Below, piece by piece: positions 17,240 to 25,582 of a stretch of DNA of 57,991 bases. The stretch spans positions 1 through 57,991 of the forward strand of contig MNQS01000128.1 of the NCBI GenBank assembly GCA_001915545.1, in the 5' to 3' direction. A program made the position numbers and the translations under genes. The notes below the pieces were generated by a model. That model saw only the letters and a program-made list of their open reading frames with translations. It did no database searches and had not been told where the DNA came from. Each line of letters begins with the position of its first letter. Position 1 is the stretch's first letter. The DNA is from Bacteroides sp. 43_108 (lineage in GTDB: Bacteria; Bacteroidota; Bacteroidia; Bacteroidales; Bacteroidaceae).

Positions 17240-18166
17240 CTACTTTCCCAATGATTTGAACATTTTGGAAATGCAACGTTTCTTTTGTTCCATGTTAGGA
17301 TGGACGTAAAGGTTGAGCGTGGTTGAAATGTTGGAGTGACCCAACAATACGCTGACAGTTTTATAGTCGCATCCGGCTTCAATGCAACGGGTGGCAAAGC
17401 TATGACGTAAGCCGTGATATTTCAGTTTGGGGATGTCGAGCTTCACCATCAAACCATTGTAATAGTTGCGATATGTGCGTGGCTCTGTTGGACGTTCATC
17501 GTTGGTAAGCACATAGAAATCTTCATTGACTACCTTTTTCAACGGTTTAATCATAGCCAACAATTCCTTGCTCATAGGAATTTCGCGGCAGGAGTTTTTG
17601 GTTTTAGGCGTGTTGATGATAAGTTCTGTATGCTTTTTCTCTCCCTCAATGATATAGATGCGCTCAATGGTGCGACTTACTGTTATTGTGCCGTCCGTTA
17701 CATTGATGTCGCTCCACTTCAATGCGCAAATTTCTCCGATGCGCAGCCCGGTACTAAGACTGATATAGATGCCAAGCCCGGTAAAAGTGAAGTGACTTTG
17801 GATGTAGTTCAGAATCTTTCGGTGATTGGCAACAGACAGCACTTCCAGTTCCTTGTTGGTGGAGGTCGTGGGGTACTTTATATCCCATTCATAATAGGTC
17901 ATCCACTCATTTTTGACCCCAAATTTCATTACCATTTTAAGGACTATCAGAATGTCCTTGACTGTTTTAACGCTCAAACCACGTTCCAACTTTTGCAAGA
18001 CGAAAGCCTGCACCTCCTGTTCGTGAAGCGAATCACCATCTCCGAAATAAGGAAGAACGTGGTTCTCCAAGATTAACACATAAGCCGCCATCGTGGACTG
18101 CTTCACATAAGGGCGCTTGTATTCTTTCCAAGCCGCCGCAATTTCTCTAACTGTTTTATGAATCAT
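17240..18166 (-). CDS. Tyrosine recombinase of the hsdS inversion locus
   Basis: This is a 308-residue tyrosine recombinase with an N-terminal SAM-like arm domain (about 1-105) and a C-terminal catalytic domain. Catalytic residues visible are Arg in STGLRIGE (near 148), His and Arg in HGLRHSFAT (near 256), His in LLGHSNIS (near 280) and Tyr in LNLYVHP (near 292). It starts 40 bases from the silent hsdS copy and points away from it. This is the usual arrangement of phase-variable type I systems in Bacteroidetes, where such an enzyme inverts hsdS segments. It is shorter and distinct in sequence from the paired integrases at the element's right end. The role in inversion is inferred from position and the inverted repeats. 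Confidence 0.85.
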   Translation of the reverse strand: MIHKTVREIAAAWKEYKRPYVKQSTMAAYVLILENHVLPYFGDGDSLHEQEVQAFVLQKLERGLSVKTVKDILIVLKMVMKFGVKNEWMTYYEWDIKYPTTSTNKELEVLSVANHRKILNYIQSHFTFTGLGIYISLSTGLRIGEICALKWSDINVTDGTITVSRTIERIYIIEGEKKHTELIINTPKTKNSCREIPMSKELLAMIKPLKKVVNEDFYVLTNDERPTEPRTYRNYYNGLMVKLDIPKLKYHGLRHSFATRCIEAGCDYKTVSVLLGHSNISTTLNLYVHPNMEQKKRCISKMFKSLGK

Positions 18167-18205
18167 GATTTCTAAATAATTGGTTCTTATAATTAGAGAA
18201 ATATA

Positions 18206-19372
18206 GTGTGCGATGTTCCGGCTTTGCGATTCCCGGAGTTTAGTGGTGAATGGAAGAAATTAAGATTGAGTGATTTCGCCACTAAGATTACGAAGAAAAA
18301 TAAAGGAAATATAGTTAAGAATGTTCTGTGTAATTCAGCAAACTTAGGTCTTGTTCCGCAAGGTAATTACTTCGATAGAGAAATTGCAAATACGGAAAAT
18401 ACTGATGGGTATTATGTTATATGCAATGGTGACTTTGTTTACAATCCAAGAAAATCAACCGCAGCTCCATTTGGTCCTGTTAATATCTATGAGGGGGAAG
18501 ATGCAGGAATAATATCACCCTTATACCTTTGTTTTTCTGTACATAACATATTCCCTAAATTCCTTTATTATCGTTTTAAGAGTTCTGCTTGGCATTCATA
18601 TGTATATTCTCATGGTGATTCTGGGGTTAGATTTGACCGAGTAAGCATTAAAGATGACGTGTTTTTTGATATGCCAATATATAAACCAGCGCAAGATGAG
18701 CAAATTAAAATTGCAACTTTATTACAGTTAATAGATGACCGTATTTCAACACAGAACAAAATCATTGAGAAGTTAGAAACCTTAATTAAGGGGATTGTTG
18801 AATTGGCCTTTAGTCATGCTGCAACATCTAACACACTTGGATGTTATATCACACAGATTTCGCAACGTAATAAAATTGGCAAGAACTTACCCGTGCTGTC
18901 CGTAAGCAATAAACATGGTTTTGTTGAACAGTCAGAACAGTTTGAAGATAGGATTATTGCGAGTGATGATACAAGCAATTACAAAATAGTAAGTATCAAT
19001 GATTTTGCATTTAACCCAGCACGAATAAATGTCGGTTCTATTGCACGGCTTAAAGACAAAGAGTGCGGAATTGTAAGTCCAATGTATATTTGTTTCCGCA
19101 CATCGAAAGATATTTTGCCTGAATATCTTGAATTGTTTTTCAAAACAGTCATGTTCTCATTTGAAGTTAAGAAACGTTTGGAGGGAAGTGTCCGTTTGTG
19201 TCTATCGTATGAAAGTCTATGTGAAATCGTAATCCCTGTTATATCCATAAGAGAACAACATTCTTTGGTGAAAATGGTAACGGCATTCTACTCCAAACTT
19301 TGTGTAGAGAAAATCTTTCTACGCAGCTGCCAGTCGCAAAGGCAATACCTACTTTCACAGATGTTCATATAA
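18206..19372 (+). CDS. Silent hsdS copy with two target-recognition domains
   Basis: This is a 388-residue HsdS-like frame lacking a proper start: it opens at GTG 18206 directly inside VPALRFPEFSGEWKKL, the segment shared with the expressed hsdS. It has two recognition domains (about residues 20-170 and 205-370) separated by the conserved spacer helix LLQLIDDRISTQNKIIEK, and the ending LLSQMFI. With no start or promoter of its own, it is a storage copy, ready to be brought behind the expression site by inversion. Three inverted-repeat segments (18213-18242, 18752-18771, 18783-18796) mark exchange points with the expressed copy or the neighbouring fragment. Confidence 0.8.
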   Translation: MCDVPALRFPEFSGEWKKLRLSDFATKITKKNKGNIVKNVLCNSANLGLVPQGNYFDREIANTENTDGYYVICNGDFVYNPRKSTAAPFGPVNIYEGEDAGIISPLYLCFSVHNIFPKFLYYRFKSSAWHSYVYSHGDSGVRFDRVSIKDDVFFDMPIYKPAQDEQIKIATLLQLIDDRISTQNKIIEKLETLIKGIVELAFSHAATSNTLGCYITQISQRNKIGKNLPVLSVSNKHGFVEQSEQFEDRIIASDDTSNYKIVSINDFAFNPARINVGSIARLKDKECGIVSPMYICFRTSKDILPEYLELFFKTVMFSFEVKKRLEGSVRLCLSYESLCEIVIPVISIREQHSLVKMVTAFYSKLCVEKIFLRSCQSQRQYLLSQMFI

Positions 19373-19903
19373 ACATTTGCGATAGTAGATAATGTTTCTG
19401 TTGTAGGAGGTAGAACAACAAATGTTTCTCAATATCAATCTTGTTCTCAATGTAAGTGAGTTGCTGCGATATTGTAATTTGCAACTTATAAGGAGGGCAA
19501 TAGATTTTAGCTTTACCATAATCTTTAAAATAGATGTGTGGTATTGCCATTCCTGTTTTATATGACTCAAAACAAAATTTTTGCAAGGCAAAGTATATGA
19601 ACTTTAAGCAATAGCCATCTTTTGCTGTTAGACTGTTGAGAGTTCCGATGTAGCTGTATTCTCCAGTCTCATGCTTAACCGTACCAACACCTGAACCATC
19701 TTTGATTATCAAAATAGATTCACCGTTTACATCAGGTGCTTCTGTATAACCGCTTATACCCGTTGCACCATAAACAGGGAAAGTTCCAGTTTCTGCAACT
19801 TGGCTTTCTTGCAATGTGGATGAATTGCAGGAAAGGCAACTTTTTATAAGTGTATTAGGCTTTTGCGAAGAAATAACAGTTTCGATAATCCCCTTAATTA
19901 GTA
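19365..19903 (-). pseudogene. Silent hsdS fragment (one recognition domain)
   Basis: This is a promoterless half gene of about 180 residues encoding one target-recognition domain and the conserved tail HYLLSQMFI. It enters at LIKGIIETV, the exchange point shared with LIKGIVE of the silent hsdS copy (14 bp identical, inverted). Its 3' end overlaps that of the silent copy by 8 bases, tail to tail, within a near-palindrome around TGTTCATATAAACA. There is no start codon of its own; the frame runs on to 19928 through non-coding sequence. It acts as a cassette for domain swapping. Confidence 0.75.
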
Positions 19904-20039
19904 TGTTTCCGTCCTTAATTTGACACAAAGTATGACAAAATGACGGCTATTACTCTTTTTCTGACATATTGTTCCCTCCTTTTATTCTTTGGCATATCTA
20001 TTGTTCTTTTGTAAATGTTTAATATTAAATTTTTAAGAT

Positions 20040-20474
20040 ATGGCAAAAAAGAAAGTATATGTATGTTTTGACTATGACAGAGATAAACATTACAAATATC
20101 TTATGGAGGCATGGGATGCAAATCCTAACTTCGATTTCACATTTAACGACCAGTCTCCGGATGAAATACAATCGAATGATATTTCGGTTATAAAGAGTTG
20201 TTTGACGAAAAAAATAAATGCTGCAGCATATACAGTAGTTTTAGCAGGAAAGGATGCAAACAAAACGCACAAAGACTATTTGAAAATAGGTTATAAGAAT
20301 TGGCAAAACTTTGAAGTTGCCCGTAGCGTAGATAATGGCAATAAATTAATCGTGGTGAAATTACCAGAATACACAGAGGCCCCAGAGGAAGCTTGCGGGC
20401 ATGGTGCAGAGTGGGTATCAGAATTTAGCCAACAAAAAATCATCAATGCGCTCAATATTGCAGCACAAAAATAA
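20040..20474 (+). CDS. TIR-like (MTH538/ThsB-type) protein
   Basis: This 144-residue single-domain protein has the layout of the MTH538 TIR-like family, which includes ThsB of Thoeris. The first strand reads KKVYVCFDYDRDKHYKY, a TFNDQSP loop follows, then LTKKINAAAYTVVLAGKDANK, GYKNWQNFEVARS (W88 and E92; the Glu sits where TIR enzymes keep their catalytic Glu), and NGNKLIVVKL. Family members cleave NAD or make a cyclic ADP-ribose-type signal after phage detection, then switch on an effector. The next gene starts 3 bases after its stop and encodes a membrane protein, the likely partner. The pair lies inside the invertible hsdS locus and is visibly more AT-rich than hsdM and hsdR. Confidence 0.8.
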   Translation: MAKKKVYVCFDYDRDKHYKYLMEAWDANPNFDFTFNDQSPDEIQSNDISVIKSCLTKKINAAAYTVVLAGKDANKTHKDYLKIGYKNWQNFEVARSVDNGNKLIVVKLPEYTEAPEEACGHGAEWVSEFSQQKIINALNIAAQK

Positions 20475-20477
20475 TAA

Positions 20478-21140
20478 ATGAAATCAGAAGAGAACTATTA
20501 CGATCATTATAAAGATAGTTTTGAGCAACAAAAGAACTACATACACAAACGAGACCGCTATACCATTGCTTTATTGGCAATGGTATCGGTTTTGTGTTTA
20601 AAAGTTGTTGATATTGAGGATGTAAATAGAAATATCAATATTATAATATCACAATATATCGGTAACATAAATATAGATATCAAATACATTGGCGTTGCTC
20701 TGTCTTATATTTACCTTTGGTTGATAATACAGTATTATCAAGTTTGCCTTACCATTGAAAAAATGTACAATTATATTCATGGTATAGAGGAAATATTGTC
20801 AATAGATGGGTATAAAATAGAACGAGAAGGGGTTAATTATCTTAAATCATATCCTTGGCTGAAATCTCTTACCCATAGAATATACGTTCTCTTATTTCCA
20901 GTCATTTTTATTTCCATAGCCTTTATTTGCGCAAAAAAAGAATGTACATATTTGATTGAGAACGGAAGGAATTTTCCATCAATAATATCCTTAGTCGCAT
21001 ATATTATCAGCATCTTGATGTCTCTATTATATCTATCTAATAGATGGTGTCACGAAGAATTTTTTTCAAAGAAATCATATCCCAACATTAAATGGTGGAA
21101 ACGCATAATATATTATTTAGGAATTAAGAAACTTCCATAA
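20478..21140 (+). CDS. Four-helix membrane protein, candidate TIR effector
   Basis: This 220-residue protein has four predicted membrane segments at about 28-44, 68-92, 134-152 and 168-187, a short charged N-terminal region (EENYYDHYKDSFEQQKNY) and a basic C-terminal tail with Trp/Lys (IKWWKRIIYYLGIKK). I do not recognise a named family; it has some likeness in layout to SLATT-type pore effectors. It follows the TIR-like gene by 3 bases, so both are made together. A membrane protein next to a TIR-like sensor suggests a signal-gated effector that depolarises or breaks the inner membrane, but no macro, SLOG or SIR2 signal-binding domain is present, unlike known Thoeris effectors. That role is inference. 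Confidence 0.65.
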   Translation: MKSEENYYDHYKDSFEQQKNYIHKRDRYTIALLAMVSVLCLKVVDIEDVNRNINIIISQYIGNINIDIKYIGVALSYIYLWLIIQYYQVCLTIEKMYNYIHGIEEILSIDGYKIEREGVNYLKSYPWLKSLTHRIYVLLFPVIFISIAFICAKKECTYLIENGRNFPSIISLVAYIISILMSLLYLSNRWCHEEFFSKKSYPNIKWWKRIIYYLGIKKLP

Positions 21141-21191
21141 TTCATTTGTGTTTTACAATCCTTAATTCAGGCGATTATTTATAAGGCAAAG

Positions 21192-21779
21192 ATGGATGGA
21201 ATAAGCAAGGGTACGTGGCGAAGAATAGACCTATGTAAGGTTTTGCAAGAGCGGAATGAGAAGAATGTTGATGGAAGAACCATTTGTTCTGTTTCTGTCA
21301 GCCAAGGGGTTGTGAATCAAATTGAATATCTTGGACGCTCTTTTGCGGCGAAACAGACGAGCCATTATAATGTTGTCAAATATGGTGATATTGTTTACAC
21401 GAAAAGTCCAACGGGTGATTTCCCGTATGGTATAATAAAGCGTAGCGACATTAGAGAAGATGTAGCTGTTTCACCTTTGTATGGAGTTTATATTCCTGCA
21501 AGTGATAGTATAGGCGTAATTTTGCATTTTTATTTTATGCGACCAAGCAATGCTTTCAACTATCTTCATCCGCTCATACAAAAAGGTGCAAAGAACACTA
21601 TAAACATAACCAATGGAAGATTTTTGAAAAATTCCGTTCCTCTTCCTATTTCAAAAAGTGAGGCAAACACTATAGCTGGAATCTTGAAAACTATCCAAGC
21701 AAAGATTGAGATAGAGAAGAATTTATTGCTATCATACACCAATGAGAAAGAGTATCTGTTACGTCAGATGTTCATATAA
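21192..21779 (+). pseudogene. Silent hsdS fragment (one recognition domain)
   Basis: This is a half gene of 195 residues with one target-recognition domain and the tail EYLLRQMFI. Just upstream, 21157-21175 carries 19 bp identical (inverted) to the expressed hsdS at 22385-22403, in codons for ESLIQAM. Inversion there would exchange this domain with the second domain of the expressed gene. It meets the expressed hsdS tail to tail with an 8-base overlap, in a near-palindrome like that at 19.36 kb. ATG 21192 exists, but the normal role is as a stored cassette, not as a separate protein. Confidence 0.75.
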
Positions 21780-23043
21780 ACAACTGGCGTAGCAGATAAC
21801 ACTTTTGATTACAAAGCAATCTCATTATCAGTTTTTCAACAATTAGCTTGTCCGAATAGGCTTTGAGGATTGAGTATATTTTACGCTGTTTTTCTATCAC
21901 AGGGAAAGAAAATCTTTTCTTCATAAAGTCACTTTTCTGCAAATTGAAGCGTGTACTACCTTGTGCCAATGGGTAAACAGCTTTTCTAAATGATTGTGAC
22001 GAAACATAATAAGCCAAAAATGGAGGATATATCTTAGCATCATTAGTTATATGAATACCAAAGCAAAAACTATTCAGATATAAAGGATAAGTTTCTCCTA
22101 AATATACAGCACCCATTCCAACTTCCTCCGGCGTTTCAGAAGATAACGTAAGAAGAATATCTCCATAACGGACAACAGACTGTTGCTCTGCTTTATTGAT
22201 TTTGACAAAACCGACATCTTTTGAATCAATGATTCGATTCTGATAGACATTCATGTATGTTATGAACGGATAGCCTTCACCAAAATCTTCTGCGCTTTTT
22301 CCTGATAACCCCGAATATGATTGTCCAAAGTCGCTAAAAGACAGTATGACTTGTTGTGTTTCTCGTTCAATCAAAGTATCGCACATCGCCTGAATTAAGG
22401 ATTCATATTTCTCAATGATTTTGTTCTGGGTAGCTATGCGTTCATCTATTAACCTTAGCAAAGTTGCAATCTTTTGCTGTTCGCGCCTGCGTGGCAGTCC
22501 AACAAAGACTTCTGAAAAATTCCTCGTATTTATAGAGTATATTTTTGTTCCTTGCGCTATGCGCCGTATTTGATTATGGAATACTGTAGAGGAAAAGCAA
22601 TAGCCAAGAAATCCTTTAGCTGTTTGTCCATTGTTATTGCGCCCATGAATTGTGTGAAGTCCGCACACAACTTTTTTGCCGCCTAAGTTGTAAAACTCAA
22701 CAACTTTAGCGACTTCATTTGTATCTTCTGATGCGTCTGCAAAAGCAACATCACCCTCCTTGCACAATTCATATTTTTTAGGCACATTACCATTTTTGAT
22801 GCTTGGCAATTTATCCTTTGTCAAATCTATCAAAGTAGGAAGTCCAACGTGGATTAAGCCGTAGTGTAGGTTATATGGCTCATTTGGCTCGTATTCTAAT
22901 TGTTCCCAGCTAAGAGAATTAGTAGAATAGAAATCAAGCAAGTCTGAAACTTTAATACGTTTCCACTCGTCCGTAAACTCCGGGAATCTCAAAGCCGGAA
23001 CATTAAGGACTTTCTTATCTTTATTATCTGCCATAGTCATCAT
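21772..23043 (-). CDS. hsdS: HsdS, expressed type I specificity subunit
   Basis: This 423-residue HsdS gives the type I complex its DNA sequence specificity. The N-terminus (MMTMADNKDKKVLNVPALRFPEF) is complete, unlike the silent copies. Recognition domain one spans about residues 25-190. The conserved helix LLRLIDERIATQNKIIEKYESLIQ (about 195-220) spaces it from domain two (about 230-395), and the tail LLRQLFI matches all copies. The start overlaps the stop of the ORF6N gene (ATGA), so it is the last gene of the hsdR-hsdM operon and is driven by that promoter. The inverted repeats inside it let the recombinase replace one or both recognition domains. Confidence 0.9.
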   Translation of the reverse strand: MMTMADNKDKKVLNVPALRFPEFTDEWKRIKVSDLLDFYSTNSLSWEQLEYEPNEPYNLHYGLIHVGLPTLIDLTKDKLPSIKNGNVPKKYELCKEGDVAFADASEDTNEVAKVVEFYNLGGKKVVCGLHTIHGRNNNGQTAKGFLGYCFSSTVFHNQIRRIAQGTKIYSINTRNFSEVFVGLPRRREQQKIATLLRLIDERIATQNKIIEKYESLIQAMCDTLIERETQQVILSFSDFGQSYSGLSGKSAEDFGEGYPFITYMNVYQNRIIDSKDVGFVKINKAEQQSVVRYGDILLTLSSETPEEVGMGAVYLGETYPLYLNSFCFGIHITNDAKIYPPFLAYYVSSQSFRKAVYPLAQGSTRFNLQKSDFMKKRFSFPVIEKQRKIYSILKAYSDKLIVEKLIMRLLCNQKCYLLRQLFI

Positions 23044-23978
23044 TCTTTAATTTTGTTGATAAGTTCGGTTGCCGTGATGTCACGCATCAAAGTGAAGCCA
23101 AACCACTTTTTACCTAAATCTTTGATGGATGCTCCGATGTGATACACTTCATCGTCAATGAGCAAGAAGCGGTCGTGCGCTTTGTTGAATTGCTTTATCT
23201 CAATGAGTGGATATTGGGCATTGTGTCGGTCAACATCCAACTGGAACTGGCTGCTAATACGTTGTGTGTAGATGGTTGCCGTCACTCCGTTTTCCCTTTT
23301 GTCTAGCAACGTAAGCACGGTGTCATCCACATAGTTGTCAATAAGCACGATTGAACGTTTGGCTTTTCGCATCAAATCAGACACGAAACGGTAAGCGTCA
23401 AACACTTGCCCGTCATAGAATATTCCCTGTACAGGTGGAATGTTTGCATCCAACCGCTTAAAAACCTCGTCGATGCGTTTGTCCGTCACCTCTTGATGCT
23501 GCTTCATTTCAAGCTGATGATATTCTATTGTTTCAAGCCGTTGGAATAATTGAGAATTAGTGATGATGAAACGGCGCATGGACACAAAGGCACGCATAAT
23601 GCGAATGTTCACTTCTACCGCAGTTTGTGATTTCAAGACAGAACTAAGCATGGCGATACCTTGTTCAGTGAAAGCATAAGGCAATCTTCTGTCGCCGCCC
23701 CAACTTGAGGTCGCATTTTGCGACTTCAAGATTTCTACTTCCTCCTTATTCAGTTGAAACATGAAGTCATCAGGAAACCGCTCTATATTGCGTTTCACCT
23801 GCTCATTAAGACGCTTTGTTTCTACGCCATAGAGCAGAGCTAAATCCCTGTCAATAATGACTTGCTGGCCTCTGATTACACGAATCATTGGTTGTATGTC
23901 AATAGCTTTTGGCAACTGGTCGCAATTCGCGACCGGTTCATTCGCCTTGCCCTCTATCTTTTCCATTTCTTTAGTCAT
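23040..23978 (-). CDS. ORF6N-domain protein with PLD-like C-terminus
   Basis: This protein of about 312 residues starts at ATG 23978 (MTKEMEKIEG); the longer frame uses TTG at 24014. The ORF6N domain runs from IRVIRGQQVIIDRDLALLYGV through PYAFTEQGIAMLSSVL, a KilA-N-related DNA-binding module often beside type I hsdS in Bacteroidetes. A helix-rich linker follows. The C-terminal 100 residues include AHDRFLLIDDEVYHIGAS, which resembles a phospholipase D-fold nuclease half (His followed by a Gly-Ala-Ser turn). Its exact job in restriction is not known; regulation or accessory DNA binding is plausible. It lies between hsdM and hsdS in one operon. Confidence 0.8.
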   Translation of the reverse strand: MTKEMEKIEGKANEPVANCDQLPKAIDIQPMIRVIRGQQVIIDRDLALLYGVETKRLNEQVKRNIERFPDDFMFQLNKEEVEILKSQNATSSWGGDRRLPYAFTEQGIAMLSSVLKSQTAVEVNIRIMRAFVSMRRFIITNSQLFQRLETIEYHQLEMKQHQEVTDKRIDEVFKRLDANIPPVQGIFYDGQVFDAYRFVSDLMRKAKRSIVLIDNYVDDTVLTLLDKRENGVTATIYTQRISSQFQLDVDRHNAQYPLIEIKQFNKAHDRFLLIDDEVYHIGASIKDLGKKWFGFTLMRDITATELINKIKE

Positions 23979-24029
23979 GCCTATACAGCTTGATGTCACA
24001 AATTGCGACTTCAAATGTTACAATCAAAA

Positions 24030-25580
24030 TTATATAATTCCCAACTCTTTCAAATACACATCAATCTCCTTATCCAATTCGGCACGTTTGGCTTCCAGCT
24101 CCTTGATTTCAGACATTACCGCTTTGATGTCAATCGGTTCTTCTTCCTCAAAGGTGTCAACGTAACGAGGAATATTCAAGTTATAGTCATTATCGGCTAT
24201 CTCTTGCAGCGTGGCAAAGTGACTGTACTTTTCTATTTCCTTACGGTCGCGGTAGGTTTCGACTATCTTTTGAATATGTTGCGGACGGAGCTTGTTTTGG
24301 GTCTTGACCTTTTCAAACTCCTTGCTTGCGTCAATAAACAAGATGTTATCATCCTCCTTACGGCATTTCTTCATCACAAGGATGCAGGTAGGTATGCTTG
24401 TACCATAGAAAATGTTGGCTGGCAAACCGATGATGGCATCAATGTAATTTTTCTTTTCGATAAGGAAACGGCGGATTACGCCCTCGGCATTACCACGGAA
24501 CAAAACGCCATGAGGTGCAACGCAAGCCATTGTGCCGCCCTCATTCAAGTGGTATATCATGTGGAGGATGAAAGCGTAATCGGCGGTTTTCTTCGGTGCA
24601 AGTCGTCCAGCCTTGCTGAAACGGTCATCGTTGTTGAACTTATCGGCTGCACTCCATTCTGCGGAGAACGGAGGATTAGCCACTACCGCATCGAATTGCT
24701 TATCACCAAAGGCATCCCATTCCAACGTATCACCGTTCTCTATCTTGAAATTGCTGAACTTAATGCCATGCAACAGCATATTCATTCGGGCAAGGTTGTA
24801 AGTTGTCGGGTTCTTTTCCTGCCCATAAATATCCACGGCATGACCCACCTTTGCCGCACGAAGAAGCAACGAGCCGCTACCGCAAGTCGGGTCGTACACA
24901 TTCCGAAGCCGCGCATGACCAATAGATACGATTTCTGCCAATATCTGACTGACTTCCTGTGGCGTGTAGAACTCCCCGGCTTTCTTTCCGGCTCCAGCGG
25001 CAAACTGGCCAATCATATACTCGTAGGCATCGCCAAGAATGTCTATTTCTTCCGATGCCTCCACACCAAACTTTATATCGTCCAAAGCCAACAATACATT
25101 ACTGACGAGGGTATTTTTGTCATCAGCCGTCTTGCCTAATTTCGGTGAAGCGAGGTCAATATCAGAGAACAGACCTCCAAAATCTTCCTCACTGTCATGT
25201 CCCAATGTGCTATCCTCGATGCGCTTCAACGAGCGTTCAAGAATGGGCAATATATTCTCTTTCTTCTTTATTCGGTCTATTACCGATGAAAAAAGGTAAG
25301 TCGGTTCGATAAAGTAGCCGACACCCTCCAAGCATTGCTTCTTCAGTTCCTCTTGCAGTTCGGCGGCATCCTCGCCCTCCATAGTCCACAATTCTTTGAA
25401 TGACACTTCATCATCCACCAAAGCATTGTTGGCGTATGCCTCTATCTTCTCCGAAAGGTATTTGTAGAAGATGAAGCCCAAAGTGAAATACATGAAATCA
25501 CTGGCCGACATATTACCGCGCAACTTATTGGCCACTTCCCAAAGTTGGTCACGGAGTTTCTGTTGTAATTCTTCGCTCAT
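24030..25580 (-). CDS. hsdM: HsdM, type I N6-adenine methyltransferase subunit
   Basis: This 516-residue HsdM methylates adenine in both half-sites defined by HsdS, using S-adenosylmethionine. An N-terminal helical domain (about 1-170) comes before the catalytic domain. SAM motif DPTCGSGSLL is at 230-239 and the catalytic NPPF at 302-305. AGEFYTPQEVSQIL at about 201-214 is the typical pre-motif stretch. The C-terminal helix rich in Glu and Lys (last 40 residues) should contact HsdS. The length is normal. It starts 2 bases after the DUF4268-like gene and is followed at 52 bases by the ORF6N gene, within the same operon. Confidence 0.93.
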   Translation of the reverse strand: MSEELQQKLRDQLWEVANKLRGNMSASDFMYFTLGFIFYKYLSEKIEAYANNALVDDEVSFKELWTMEGEDAAELQEELKKQCLEGVGYFIEPTYLFSSVIDRIKKKENILPILERSLKRIEDSTLGHDSEEDFGGLFSDIDLASPKLGKTADDKNTLVSNVLLALDDIKFGVEASEEIDILGDAYEYMIGQFAAGAGKKAGEFYTPQEVSQILAEIVSIGHARLRNVYDPTCGSGSLLLRAAKVGHAVDIYGQEKNPTTYNLARMNMLLHGIKFSNFKIENGDTLEWDAFGDKQFDAVVANPPFSAEWSAADKFNNDDRFSKAGRLAPKKTADYAFILHMIYHLNEGGTMACVAPHGVLFRGNAEGVIRRFLIEKKNYIDAIIGLPANIFYGTSIPTCILVMKKCRKEDDNILFIDASKEFEKVKTQNKLRPQHIQKIVETYRDRKEIEKYSHFATLQEIADNDYNLNIPRYVDTFEEEEPIDIKAVMSEIKELEAKRAELDKEIDVYLKELGII

Positions 25581-25582
25581 AT

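Larger units (their letters stand above)
18213..23003. repeat. Invertible hsdS locus with nested inverted repeats
   Basis: The outer pair is 18213-18242 and 22974-23003: 30 bp with one mismatch, inverted, encoding VPALRFPEF. A pair in the spacer helix is 18752-18771 and 22409-22428, 20 bp perfect. Inner pair one is TAATTAAGGGGATT at 18783-18796 against 19887-19900. Inner pair two, 19 bp perfect, is 21157-21175 against 22385-22403. Inversion at each would swap the whole gene or only the second recognition domain. With two first domains and four second domains stored, at least four HsdS versions are possible, and up to eight if the spacer repeat is used freely. Confidence 0.85.

Noticed and set aside
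18206..19372. Rightward hsdS frame considered as a second active specificity gene
   Set aside because: It lacks the N-terminal codons and a promoter and opens inside the repeat, so it is a silent store copy.
24003..25139. Long rightward open frame (378 codons) opposite hsdM
   Set aside because: It is fully antisense to hsdM, whose motifs are intact. The translation is Cys/His-rich with no domain, as expected for a shadow frame.
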